From Beta vulgaris subsp. vulgaris (Eukaryota > Streptophyta > Magnoliopsida > Caryophyllales > Amaranthaceae), in assembly GCF_026745355.1 (NCBI RefSeq), contig NC_079207.1, positions 32,847,020 through 32,911,019 on the forward strand: 64,000 nt of DNA. The letters are read 5' to 3'. Below are positions 11,600 through 23,548 of the stretch, piece by piece (within the stretch, counting starts at the first letter, position 1; each line of letters begins with the position of its first letter). A program made the position numbers and the translations under genes. The notes below the pieces were generated by a model, which had not been told where the DNA came from, made no database searches, and saw only the letters and a list, made by a program, of their open reading frames with translations.

Positions 11600-12021
11600 T
11601 TAACCCCCATGTTGCCGAAGTTAAGCCTAATATTTTCTACGATATCTGCTTTGAGACGTCTATGCACAACTTGGTCACGAATTCGACCCCTATTCTTCAT
11701 ATAAATTTCTAGACTTGCTATGCGATTTCACTAGTGCCGTATGCGAAGGGCTCATCAGAGGTCCCTAAATTCCTTTGCGTTGAAGTAGTAGGGCGTGGAG
11801 GTTGGTCATAATCATTAGGATCAAAATGAAGGGAATATGAATCTCGTTCATCTTCAACTACCATATTGTGGATAATAATGTGGGCGATCATTATTTTCCC
11901 TAACATTTCTCTATCACGCGCTAGAATTGGTTGTCGGATTATAGCAAAACGAGCTTGCAATACTCCAAATGCATGTTTCACGTCTTTTCGTTTGCTCTCT
12001 TGGTTTTGGGCAAATAGACTT
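11600..12021 (-). pseudogene. Harbinger transposase, C-terminal part
   Basis: The minus strand encodes ESKRKDVKHAFGVLQARFAII, REMLGKIMIAHIIIHNMVVEDERD and then, after a one-base shift near 11725, IASLEIYMKNRGRIRDQVV up to about 11600. This is the C-terminal half of the PIF/Harbinger DDE nuclease (ALP1-like), including the conserved IHNM(I/V)VEDER segment. The N-terminal side of the break is at 23549, on the far side of the Tekay complex. GACTT (12017-12021) is the target duplication. Confidence 0.85.
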
Positions 12022-12578
12022 TGTAACGCCCCGACCTCTAATCATCGTGGTTAAGTTAATTAATCGATTATTAGCAGCGGAACCTAGATAGTCGGCGCGT
12101 TACCGCCGTACTTCCCATAAGGAAAATACAAGGCAACATAAAATCATAAACTTAAACATTTATAACATGAAGCATAATATAGATCCAACAATAGTCTTGA
12201 TTAATAGAAACTTAGTTACTAATCAGAGTTTTGACATAAACTTAAATTAAAACCATGAGAGTCTAGATAATCTAGATATTAATTAAATCCTCACTGCTAC
12301 GCCATCCCGTTATCACCATCGGTACCTAAAACATAAAACAAAACGTCGTGAGCCGAGGCTCAGTAACATACTACTCTAACATCGTAAATTCATTTCACAT
12401 CATTTTAGTTAAAAACAGGAAGGAGAGAATAAGTAAAACATTTCACAAATATATCATAGTAGGTTACATTATCTTCTTCATCATGTTCATCATCATATAT
12501 CTTTTACTTTGGTAACTTGGCAAATGTCGCATATCCATATCACATATCACATATCACATACAGGGACGTCTCCCTAAA

Positions 12579-12690
12579 CACATATTGCCAGAAAGGCGGC
12601 CACAAATGGATGACACTCTCGGTGTCCACATATTGCCAAAAAGGCGGTCACATCATAGGTGACATTTTCTATGCCCACATACTTGCCAAG
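12579..12690. repeat. ~48-bp tandem repeats in the Tekay LTR
   Basis: Units start CACATATTGCC or CACATACTTGCC at 12579, 12627 and 12676. The spacers contain small inverted repeats (GACAC…GTGTC, GGGACGTCTCCC just before). The inverted LTR has the same array at about 22885-22996. Confidence 0.75.
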
Positions 12691-14537
12691 AACCATCTTT
12701 CACTTTACCTTATCATGTTTCAAATATCATAGTTACATTACATCATAATAATCATAATCATGGAACATTATTAAAACCATAGCATTATCGTACTCATATT
12801 TTCATAAACATCGAAGTCGTTTCATTTCATCAAAAATCATCACATTCATAAAACCCTTCATATCCCACAATCCATACATCAACAACATAGTGCGAAATAC
12901 CATAAAACATCATTCGAAAGGGATTGTGGGTGTTAGCAATAGACGTTACCTGAATTCCTGCTTAATAACCTTGATAGCCGGGGGAGGCTTGTAATATCCT
13001 TTATCTTCCTTAATCTATTCAAGAATAGTTTTTATTAATGAATGTTTCGTTATTTAGCTTTTAAGTCTAAATATTAGTTTAGCGTTTATTAAGGTCACAA
13101 TGGTCATTATAACGTCGGAAAGGTCTCCTTAAAGGTCATTATTTCTTAATCGTTAATAACTTTTTAATTAATTAAGGTGACTTTTTAACAACGAATTAAT
13201 GAAATAACTCATTTAGCTATACCTTTAGAATTATCGAACATTGAAGTTATATTACTACATATTATATATAACATTTCGAAAGCATAACATTATTCTAGTT
13301 CATAGTTAATAACTAATTAGTTATCCATTAATAAATTAATTAAGTTTGAAGTTATAATAGATCGATTAACATTATTTTAATATTATTTAGTCATTTAAAA
13401 CTAGCAAGTCAAGTAACTAATTATTATAAGTGAACTTAAGAATTAGTTAAGTATTCATAACTTAAACTTAATTATAACAACATGCTTAATGAATTAGTTT
13501 TAATTAGTTTTAAACAACTCATCTAGTTTCGAAATCATGAATTATAACCTAATAGCAGATTTTAGTATATAAGTTAGGTGGTTTAGTAAAACTAACTAAA
13601 TCAGTCCACTAAAGCTTAATATATTAAAGCAACAAGATTAACTTAAATGATTTAACTAAGTAAATCAGACTATAAGCCCAACATTATACTTAACTTGATT
13701 AATTAAACTAACATAGCTTAATGAAATACTAAATCAGTTTTAGTTTAACTCAATTTGGCCCATCTAAAATAAGTAGTTTAGCTAAAATAATAAAAGTCAG
13801 ATTTGAACCCAACTAAAGAACATGCAACACATGCATTGAGTTGGTTTACTAAGGCAAATCAGTTTTTAGGCCCAATTACACTAACTAGCAAAGGGTACAA
13901 GTGAACTATCATTAAAGTACTTGGAAAAATCAGTTTTAAGTTACTTAGTTTAAGTTCTAATGCAACTATTCTTGGCCCAAAACTAATATAACTAAGAATT
14001 TTGACTTGGGCTTGATTATAAGAAATCAGAATTTTAAGAGAATAAGACATCACCTCTGCTTCTAAGAGCAGGGAAGAAAGAAATCACGCCTGAGGAATGG
14101 ACGCCGGCGAGCAGCAGCGACGGTCTCCGGCGAACGGCGGCAGTGCGACGGCGAGGAGGTGGTGTTGTGCGCGTGCTGCTGGCGCGACGAGGGAGAGCGC
14201 GAGGAGAAGAGAGTGCGCGAGGAGGAGAGAGTGCGCGAGGCTGCTGGCGGTTTGGCGGAGCTCCGGCGGCGGGCTGGTGACCGACGAGTGACGACAGCGT
14301 GGAGGCGGGACTAGGCGCGGAGAAGTTGGCGCGCGCGGTGGCCGACGGTGGTCGGGGGGGGGGGCGAAACAGAGGAGTGAGAGAATGAATTTGGGGGGTT
14401 TTCTCTTTTTTTTTTTTTTTTGATTTCTTTGATTTCTTTTAGTTACAATTTTCCGGCGATTGTTGACTGAATTTCAGATTAGAGGGAGAAGAGATGATGA
14501 AGGTTGTTGTTGTGTTCTTGATGTTGAACTTCCATGG

Positions 14538-14547
14538 CTATTTATAG
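14538..14547 (-). promoter_or_regulatory. TATA box of the Tekay 3' LTR
   Basis: Reads CTATAAATAG on the element-sense strand. The same motif is in the inverted LTR at 21031-21040 on the plus strand, which would direct transcription outward into the Harbinger sequence. Confidence 0.6.
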
Positions 14548-15082
14548 TGGAAATTTGGGAGTTAAAATCAGTGGTTGGGAGGAGGATGGTGAAGTAAGTA
14601 ATCTGATTTTGTTTACTTGAAGAAGCAATTGTGAGGATTGGTAATAGGTTTGACTGAAGAAGAAGAAGAGAGTGATGATTGCATGGGTGCCAAATGGCCA
14701 TGAAAAGGTGAGGAAGAAGGCAATTAATGGGGGAATTGACCATAGCTTCTCTTTTCCTTTTGCCCTTTTTGTTTCTCAACCAAAAATCAGAAAGTTTTCC
14801 ACACTAACACCTTCAAACGTGGCTTGATGACATTTTGGGTGAAATGTTAACATTTTGTACTTTAAGTGAATTATCAACTTTATTAGCCTTCTTGTTTAAC
14901 TCATAAAATCGTAAATTATATATTATCGTCATAATTTAAGTTAGTAAATTTTTATGTTAAAATTCTATAACATTTTATTATACGTTGCTTAAGTAGTGGA
15001 ACGAATAAAATAAAACATATTCTAACTATATTATTATGTTAATTACTCACTTAAATATGTTTAAGGTTTTTAGGATATTACA

Positions 15083-15096
15083 TCCTTACCCCCTTA
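15083..15096 (-). other. Tekay polypurine tract
   Basis: The minus strand reads AAGGGGGTAAGGA directly before the 3' LTR. Confidence 0.85.
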
Positions 15097-15216
15097 GAAA
15101 AAGTTTCGTCCTCGAAACTTACATAGCATTGTCAAAAGGATAAAATCATGCATTCATAAACTCGAACATTCATACATAAGATTTCAGAAGCACATAATCA
15201 AACACATCAAAGTCAT

Positions 15217-18200
15217 CTATTCAAACAAGTGAGGGTATTTTGTTCTCATCTGATCTTCTACTTCCCAAGTGGCTTCGGATGACGTGTGATTAGCCCATAA
15301 AATCTTAACCATAGGAATTACTTTGCTTCTAAGTCGCTTTTCCCTACGATCAAGAATTTCAATCGGTTTCTCTTCATAAGTCAAATCATTCCTTAACTGC
15401 AAGGGCTCGTGTCTGATCACATGACTAGGGTCTGGTATATACTTTCGCAACATCGACACGTGGAAAACATTATGAACTTTATCCAAGTCTGTCGGCAACG
15501 CCAAGCGATAAGCTACTTCGTTGACTCGATCCAAAATCTCATATGGACCAATGTACCTCGGACTTAGCTTACCAGTTTGACCAAATCTCATAATACCCTT
15601 AGTAGGCGAAATTTTCAAGAGAACATGATCACCTACTTCGAACTCCAATGGTCTCCTTCGACGGTCCGCATAACTCTTTTGTCTGTTTGTGCAGTTTCAT
15701 CCTGGCTTGAATTAATCGTACTTTTTCCGTTGTTTCTTGTATCAAGTCAGGTCCAATCATTCGAGCTTCATCGATGTCACTCCAACACAGGGGTGTTCTA
15801 CATCTTCTTCCATACAGTGCTTCATATGGTGCCATTTGGATGCTAGCTTGATAGCTGTTGTTGTAAGAAAACTCAACCAATGGCAAGTATTTCTCCCAAC
15901 TTCCTTGAAAATCCAGAATACATGCTCTCAGCATATCTTCAAGAGTCTGAATGGTCCTTTCTGTTTGACCATCTGTTGCTGGATGAAAAGCGGTGCTAAA
16001 ATCCAGTCTCGTACCAAGTGCCTTTTGTAATTCCTTCCAAAACTTTGCTTGGAATCTCGAATCACGATCTGACACAATAGAACTTGGCACTCCATGCAAT
16101 CTGACAATTGTGCTCATATATAACTCAGCTAGCTTATCCAAACTCCAATTATTTCTAATGGCTAAGAAATGTGCGGATTTTGTCAGTCTATCCACAATGA
16201 CCCATATAGAGTTCATTCCTCGAATGATGGTGGCAACCCCATGATAAAATCCATGGAAATTGAATCCCATTTCCATGCAGGAACATCTAATGGTTGCAAC
16301 AATCCTGCAGGTCTCTGATGTTCGATCTTTATCCTTTGACAAGTCAGACATCTTGACACAAATTCTGCAACTTCTTGCTTCATATTGCTCCACCAGAAGG
16401 TCTGCTTTAAATCCTTGTACAACTTGTTTCCTCCAGGGTGAACAGAAAAAGGACTGTTGTGAGCTTCTTCCAGAATTCTCTTTTTCAATGCCTCCTTATC
16501 TGGAACACATGTTCTACCCTGAAATCTCAACGTGCCATCATCTTGGATCACAAATCCGGTGATTTTCCCTTCTTCACATCACTCTTTATCTTTTGCAACT
16601 CCAAGTCTCCATCTTGCGCCTCTTTTATTTCTTCCAACAAAGTCGGCCTCAACTCCAATGCGTACAACGTGCTTCTATTTTTCGGTTGCATGATCTCCAC
16701 TTTCATCTTCATCAAATCATCATTGATTTCTTTCGGCAAGGTTAAGGTTGTGTTTAGGTAGGATTTGCGGCTTAGAGCATCAGCTACGACATTAGCTTTG
16801 CCTGGGTGATATAGGATCTCGACATCATAATCCTTTAGGAGTTCAAGCCATCTACGTTGCCTCAAGTTCAATTCCTTTTGGGTAAAATATGTATTTAAGG
16901 CTTTTGTGGTCGGTGAAGATCTTACACGGAACACCATAGAGATAGTGTCTCCATATTTTGAGAGCAAACACAACTGCGGCTAGTTCAAGGTCATGAGTTG
17001 GGTAGTTTTGTTCATGAGGCTTGAGTTGACGGGAAGCATATGCTATAACTTTATCATTCTGCATCAACACACACCTAATCCATGCTTAGAGGCATCGCTA
17101 TACACAACAAATCCATCAGTTCCAGAAGGGAGAGTAAGAACAGGAGCAGTAGTGAGACGCTTCTTCAACTCTTGAAAAGCTGCTTCACATTCATCACTCC
17201 ATACAAACTTAACCGTCTTCTTCACCAATCGAGTTATAGGCATGGCTATCTTGGAGAAATCTTGGACAAATCTTCTATAATATCCAGCTAAACCCATAAA
17301 ACTCCGAACTTCAGGAACATTAGTGGGTCTAGGCCATTCCATGATAGCTCTTATCTTTTGTGGATCAACCGAGACTCCAGTATCTGAAATGATGTGCCCT
17401 AGAAAGGCAACTTCTTTCAACCAGAACTCACATTTCTTCAACTTGCATACAACTTCCTTTCTCTCAACACTTCTAACACCTTCCTCAAATGTTCTTCATG
17501 CTCAATCAAGTTTCTTGAAAACACCAAGATATCATCGATGAATACAACCACAAACTTATCGAGGTATGATTTAAATACTCGGTTCATCAGATCCATGAAG
17601 ACAGCAGGGGCATTGGTTAACCCAAATGGCATTACTGTGAATTCATAATGACCATATCGGGTCCTGAAAGCGGTTTTTGAAATATCTTCTGGCTTTATGC
17701 GGAGTTGATGATATCCGATCTTAAATCAATCTTGGAGAAGATAGTTGCACCTCGAAGTTGGTCGAAAAGATCATCAATACGGGGCAATGGATATTTATTC
17801 TTGATGGTGATCTTGTTCAATTCTCGATAATCAATGCATAACCTCATGCTTCCATCTTTCTTCTTGACAAATAGAACTGGTGCACCCCATGGCGACACAC
17901 TAGGTCGAATATACCCCTTCTCGAGTAATTCATCTAGTTGCTTTTTCAGTTCTTGTAACTCAGCAGGTGCCATTCGATAAGGTGCCTTGGAGATAGGAGC
18001 AGATCCAGGAACGAGGTCAATGCTGAAATCTATCTCTCTCTCTGGTGGCATGCCAGGTATCTCTTCCGGAAATACATCAGGGTACTCACAAACTATGGGA
18101 ATATCGGATAACGAGGGTTCAGGTTTGGTTAGGTCTACCACACTACATAGGTATCCGTAATGACCCTTTGAAAGTAACTTGAAGGCTTTCAAGGATGAGA

Positions 18201-18500
18201 TGATTTCAGGTTTGGGTTGGACTTTTCTTCTTCGATAAGAAACCTTACACCCATCTGGCTTCATGAGGGTTATTTCATGGTTAAGGCAATTTATGTCCGC
18301 TTTGGTACTTCGACAACCAATTCATTCCCAATATCACATCAAAGTCGGTTAATTCAAATTGAATGAGGTCTACTTGAAATTCACATCCTCCTATAAGAAT
18401 AGGACAATTTCTATACATGACATCACATAAGATGGATTTACCATTAGGGATGGTGACAAACATGGCAGAAAATTCAGAGCATGGTTTTGCATTCAAGCTT
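15217..18500 (-). pseudogene. Tekay pol with chromodomain
   Basis: Minus strand, 18500 to 15217. Protease tail (DVILGMNWL) near 18320. RT ([40 protein letters not shown], catalytic [12 protein letters not shown] near 17540). RNase H ([31 protein letters not shown]). Integrase HHCC finger ([13 protein letters not shown] … CLTCQRIK) and DDE core ([33 protein letters not shown]). C-terminal chromodomain ending SSEATWEVEDQMRTKYPHLF at 15217-15400, which in this lineage directs integration toward particular chromatin. At least seven frame changes (18270, 17690, 17440, 17066, 16970, 16550, 16390) break it. Confidence 0.92.
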
Positions 18501-19741
18501 CTAGAAAATGCAGTAGATATGAACGAATGGGAAGCTCCAGAATCAAAAAGGACATAAGCAGGTACAGAGTTACAGGAAAAGTACCAGTAATAACGGTGTC
18601 ATCAGCCTCAGCTTCTTCTTTCTGCATCATGAACACTCGTCCGGCTTGTGGAGGTCCACGTGGAGGGTTTTTGTTGGCATTATTACTTGCATTCCTACCA
18701 TAACCAAAGTTCTGAGAATTGCTCCTTTGCACTGGCCCACGATTATTAGTGTTTTCGTTCTTCCTATCCAAAGTTGGGCAATTCTTAATCATATGGCCCA
18801 TCTTACCACACCAGTAGCACTGATCGGATCCTGCTCGACATTCTCTGGCTAGATGGCCCCATCTGTTGCACCTGGTGCAATGAGCAACTGTCCTTTGACC
18901 ATTATTGTTTCTTGAGAACCCTGTGTTCTGCTTCTTGAAAACATTGCTTATTGGAACTTCTTGACCTTTACCTTTTCTTTTTCCATTCTCATAAACATCC
19001 TTTCGCAGCTTCATTTTCCTTTCAACATTGATAGCTCGGTCATATAGCTCTTGATAGGACTTACTCATGTTTGCAGCAAGCCTTTCTTGAAGATCCAGGT
19101 TCAAACCTCCTTCAAATCGATTCATCCTTTGACGATCCGTAGACACCAGATCAGGAGCAAATCGAGCTAACTCATTGAATTTCACAGCATATTCCAGAAA
19201 CTGACATACCCCTTTGCCTCAGATGGATAAACTCAGATTCCATCTGGAGTTGCAGAGACTGAGGGTAAAACTGGTTTCTCATACTCCTTTAAACCTTCCC
19301 ATCCAAATCCAGGTTGATTCTGCATCTCTCTAGCAGTCTTCCACCACAGATCAGCTTGCCCTTTTAAGTAGAATACAGCAAAGTTAACTTTCCACTTGTC
19401 TGGGCACTGGGGGCATCAAAGAGTTTCTCCATGCCATTCAACCATTCCGAACTCGGTGGGGTCAGGTTTTCCATCATAAGTAGGCGGCTTGTGACAGAAA
19501 ACCTTTTGAACATATTGGAGCATTCTTCCTGCTCCGTCTTGGCCCTTGGTCGGTTTCCTTGCAAGAATTCCATCATCAGCCTCATTATATCCACCTGATT
19601 TCCGTTAGCATTTTCAGTCGTTTCTTCGAAAACAGGGTCACTTCGCAAGGTATCTAGCCTTTGCCTCATTTCTTCAAGTGTGACTTCAGGCCCATGGGTT
19701 CCACTTCCTCCATTAGTAGGTCCACTTCCACTTGTTGCCAT
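18493..19741 (-). pseudogene. Tekay gag
   Basis: Starts at the ATG at 19741 (MATSGSGPTNGGSG), minus strand. A capsid-type region follows (EWLNGMEKLF, then after a shift between 19364 and 19185 FNELARFAPDLV, RMNRFEGGLNLDLQERLAA). Two CCHC zinc knuckles follow (CTRCNRWGHLAREC and CYWCGKMGHMIKNCP) near 18780-18880. It is separated from the primer-binding site by a 260-bp leader. The frameshift makes it defective as written. Confidence 0.88.
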
Positions 19742-20002
19742 GTTCTAAAACATCACATATTCCATGTGCATAACATGTTAAGCGAGGCATGACTATCATC
19801 GTAAAAATAATATAAAAATATTCCCTTCCCCGATCCTAACACTCATACTCATTTTCATTTTTAAACACTTATTAACTACACCATATTGTTATACTATATA
19901 AATCCTATACTCATGGTGATGACTCTCGTTTTACTAGATTACTTTATCATTTATTTACTAATTTAAGTAAAACCTTTGAGATTTTACTTGAGGCATCGAG
20001 AA

Positions 20003-20019
20003 CCGTTGCTCTGATACCA
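20003..20019 (-). other. Tekay primer-binding site
   Basis: The minus strand reads TGGTATCAGAGCAACGG, an exact-looking complement to plant initiator methionine tRNA, 3 nt inside the truncated 5' LTR. Confidence 0.93.
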
Positions 20020-20022
20020 ACC

Positions 20023-20490
20023 TGTAACGCCCCGACCTCTAATCATCGTGGTTAAGTTAATTAATCGATTATTAGCAGCGGAACCTAGATAGTCGGCGCT
20101 TACCGCCGTACTTCCCATAAGGAAAATACAAGGCAACATAAAATCATAAACTTAAACATTTATAACATAAGCATAATATAGATCCAACAATAGTCTTGAT
20201 TAATAGAAACTTAGTTACTAATCAGAGTTTTGACATAAACTTAAATTAAAACCATGAGAGTCTAGATAATCTAGATATTAATTAAATCCTCACTGCTACG
20301 CCATCCCGTTATCACCATCGGTACCTAAAACATAAACAAAACGTCGTGAGCCGAGGCTCAGTAACATACTACTCTAACATCGTAAATTCATTTCACATCA
20401 TTTTAGTTAAAAACAGGAAGGAGAGAATAAGTAAAACATTTCACAAATATATCATAGTAGGTTACATTATCTTCTTCATCATGTTCATCA
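20023..20490 (-). repeat. Truncated Tekay 5' LTR (U5-side 468 bp)
   Basis: Matches the first 468 bp of 12022-15082 with about three single-base deletions, ends at CATGTTCATCA, then three bases (AGA) and the inverted LTR. The R/U3 part with the promoter is absent from this copy. Confidence 0.92.
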
Positions 20491-20493
20491 AGA

Positions 20494-23400
20494 TGTAATA
20501 TCCTAAAAACCTTAAACATATTTAAGTGAGTAATTAACATAATAATATAGTTAGAATATGTTTTATTTTATTCGTTCCACTACTTAAGCAACGTATAATA
20601 AAATGGTTATAGAATTTTAACATAAAAATTTACTAACTTAAATTATGACGATAATATATAATTTACGATTTTATGAGTTAAACAAGAAGGCTAATAAAGT
20701 TGATAATTCACTTAAAGTACAAAATGTTAACATTTCACCCAAAATGTCATCAAGCCACGTTTGAAGGTGTTAGTGTGGAAAACTTTCTGATTTTTGGTTG
20801 AGAAACAAAAAGGGCAAAAGGAAAGAAAGAAGCTATGGTCAATTCCCCCATTAATTGCCTTCTTCCTCACCTTTTCATGGCCATTTGGCACCCATGCAAT
20901 CATCACTCTCTTCTTCTTCTTCAGTCAAACCTATTACCAATCCTCACAATTGCTTCTTCAAGTAAACAAAATCAGATTACTTACTTCACCATCCTCCTCC
21001 CAACCACTGATTTTAACTCCCAAATTTCCACTATAAATAGCCATGGAAGTTCAACATCAAGAACACAACAACAACCTTCATCATCTCTTCTCCTCTAATC
21101 TGAAATTCAGTCAACAATCGCCGGAAAATTGTAACTAAAAGAAATCAAAGAAATCAAAAAAAAAAAAAAAAGAGAAAACCCCCCAAATTCATTCTCTCAC
21201 TCCTCTGTTTCGCCCCCCCCCCGACCACCGTCGGCCACCGCGCGCGCCAACTTCTCCGCGCCTAGTCCCGCCTCCACGCTGTCGTCACTCGTCGGTCACC
21301 AGCCCGCCGCCGGAGCTCCGCCAAACGCCAGCAGCCTCGCGCACTCTCTCCTCCTCGCGCACTCTCTTCTCCTCGCGCTCTCCCTCGTCGCGCCAGCAGC
21401 ACGCGCACAACACCACCTCCTCGCCGTCGCACTGCCGCCGTTCGCCGGAGACCGTCGCTGCTGCTCGCCGGCGTCCATTCCTCAGGCGTGATTTCTTTCT
21501 TCCCTGCTCTTAGAAGCAGAGGTGATGTCTTATTCTCTTAAAATTCTGATTTCTTATAATCAAGCCCAAGTCAAAATTCTTAGTTATATTAGTTTTGGGC
21601 CAAGAATAGTTGCATTAGAACTTAAACTAAGTAACTAAACTGATTTTTCCAAGTACTTTAATGATAGTTCACTTGTACCCTTTGCTAGTTAGTGTAATTG
21701 GGCCTAAAAACTGATTTGCCTTAGTAAACCAACTCAATGCATGTGTTGCATGTTCTTTAGTTGGGTTCAAATCTGACTTTTATTATTTTAGCTAAACTAC
21801 TTATTTTAGATGGGCCAAATTGAGTTAAACTAAAACTGATTTAGTATTTCATTAAGCTATGTTAGTTTAATTAATCAAGTTAAGTATAATGTTGGGCTTA
21901 TAGTCTGATTTACTTAGTTAAATCATTTAAGTTAATCTTGTTGCTTTAATATATTAAGCTTTAGTGGACTGATTTAGTTAGTTTTACTAAACCACCTAAC
22001 TTATATACTAAAATCTGCTATTAGGTTATAATTCATGATTTCGAAACTAGATGAGTTGTTTAAAACTAATTAAAACTAATTCATTAAGCATGTTGTTATA
22101 ATTAAGTTTAAGTTATGAATACTTAACTAATTCTTAAGTTCACTTATAATAATTAGTTACTTGACTTGCTAGTTTTAAATGACTAAATAATATTAAAATA
22201 ATGTTAATCGATCTATTATAACTTCAAACTTAATTAATTTATTAATGGATAACTAATTAGTTATTAACTATGAACTAGAATAATGTTATGCTTTCGAAAT
22301 GTTATATATAATATGTAGTAATATAACTTCAATGTTCGATAATTCTAAAGGTATAGCTAAATGAGTTATTTCATTAATTCGTTGTTAAAAGTCACCTTAA
22401 TTAATTAAAAAGTTATTAACGATTAAGAAATAATGCCTTTAAGGAGACCTTTCGACGTTATAATGACCATTGTGACCTTAATAAACGCTAAACTAATATT
22501 TAGACTTAAAAGCTAAATAACGAAACATTCATTAATAAAACTATTCTTGAATAGATTAAGGAAGATAAAGGATATTACAAGCCTCCCCCGGCTATCAAGG
22601 TTATTAAGCAGGAATTCAGGTAACGTCTATTGCTAACACCCACAATCCCTTTCGAATGATGTTTTATGGTATTTCGCACTATGTTGTTGATGTATGGATT
22701 GGGATATAAGGTTTATGAATGTGATGATTTTTGATGAAATGAAACGACTTCGATGTTTATGAAAATATGAGTACGATAATGCTATGGTTTTAATAATGTT
22801 CCATGATTATGATTATTATGATGTAATGTAACTATGATATTTGAAACATGATAAGGTAAAGTGAAAGATGGTTCTTGGCAAGTATGTGGGCATAGAAAAT
22901 GTCACCTATGATGTGACCGCCTTTTTGGCAATATGTGGACACCGAGAGTGTCATCCATTTGTGGCCGCCTTTCTGGCAATATGTGTTTAGGGAGACGTCC
23001 CTGTATGTGATATGTGATATGTGATATGGGATATGCGACATTTGCCAAGTTACCAAAGTAAAAGATATATGATGATGAACATGATGAAGAAGATAATGTA
23101 ACCTACTATGATATATTTGTGAAATGTTTTACTTATTCTCTCCTTCCTGTTTTTAACTAAAATGATGTGAAATGAATTTACGATGTTAGAGTAGTATGTT
23201 ACTGAGCCTCGGCTCACGACGTTTTGTTTTATGTTTTAGGTACCGATGGTGATAACGGGATGGCGTAGCAGTGAGGATTTAATTAATATCTAGATTATCT
23301 AGACTCTCATGGTTTTAATTTAAGTTTATGTCAAAACTCTGATTAGTAACTAAGTTTCTATTAATCAAGACTATTGTTGGATCTATATTATGCTTCATGT

Positions 23401-23543
23401 TATAAATGTTTAAGTTTATGATTTTATGTTGCCTTGTATTTTCCTTATGGGAAGTACGGCGGTAACGCGCCGACTATCTAGGTTCCGCTGCTAATAATCG
23501 ATTAATTAACTTAACCACGATGATTAGAGGTCGGGGCGTTACA
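20494..23543 (+). repeat. Complete Tekay LTR in inverted orientation (3050 bp)
   Basis: Starts TGTAATATCC (U3 end) and finishes GGGGCGTTACA (U5 end), reverse complement of 12022-15082 apart from scattered small differences. Its U5 end abuts the GACTT target duplication. TATA box CTATAAATAG is at 21031-21040. Confidence 0.93.
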
Positions 23544-23548
23544 GACTT

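Larger units (their letters stand above)
12022..15082 (-). repeat. Tekay 3' LTR (complete, 3061 bp)
   Basis: Plus strand starts TGTAACGCCCCGACC and ends GGATATTACA. In element sense (minus strand) it holds a CTATAAATAG TATA box (14538-14547), then a GC-rich island at 14097-14360, and a ~48-bp tandem repeat at 12579-12690. It is nearly identical to the inverted copy 20494-23543. Confidence 0.95.
12022..23543 (-). mobile_element. Tekay/Del-type Ty3/gypsy complex with inverted extra LTR
   Basis: GACTT duplications flank it (12017-12021, 23544-23548). From left: complete LTR (12022-15082), polypurine tract, minus-strand gag-pol with C-terminal chromodomain (15217-19741), primer-binding site, truncated 5' LTR (20023-20490), three bases, then a complete LTR in opposite orientation (20494-23543). 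Both outermost ends are therefore the U5 end (TGTAACGCCCC outward-in), whereas a normal element has U3 at one side. The LTR length of about 3 kb and the chromodomain indicate the Tekay (Del) lineage. It interrupts a Harbinger transposase cleanly. Confidence 0.93.

Noticed and set aside
12517..12732. Frame with repeated TYCQKGGH motif
   Set aside because: Reflects the ~48-bp DNA tandem repeat in the Tekay LTR and recurs in the inverted LTR. No evidence of coding.
14097..14291. Arginine/alanine-rich frame in the Tekay LTR (and its mirror at 21296-21478)
   Set aside because: Lies in the LTR, on the strand opposite to the element, and arises from a GC-rich repeat.
12022..23543. A giant foldback or TIR DNA transposon with 3-kb inverted repeats
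   Set aside because: The arms are LTRs of the enclosed Tekay element (TG…CA ends, primer site, purine tract, 5-bp duplication), and a third partial LTR sits in direct orientation.
20494..23543. Independent solo LTR nested in the 5' LTR of the Tekay element
   Set aside because: The rest of the 5' LTR does not resume on its right. The outer GACTT duplication is there instead, matching the left side of the whole complex.
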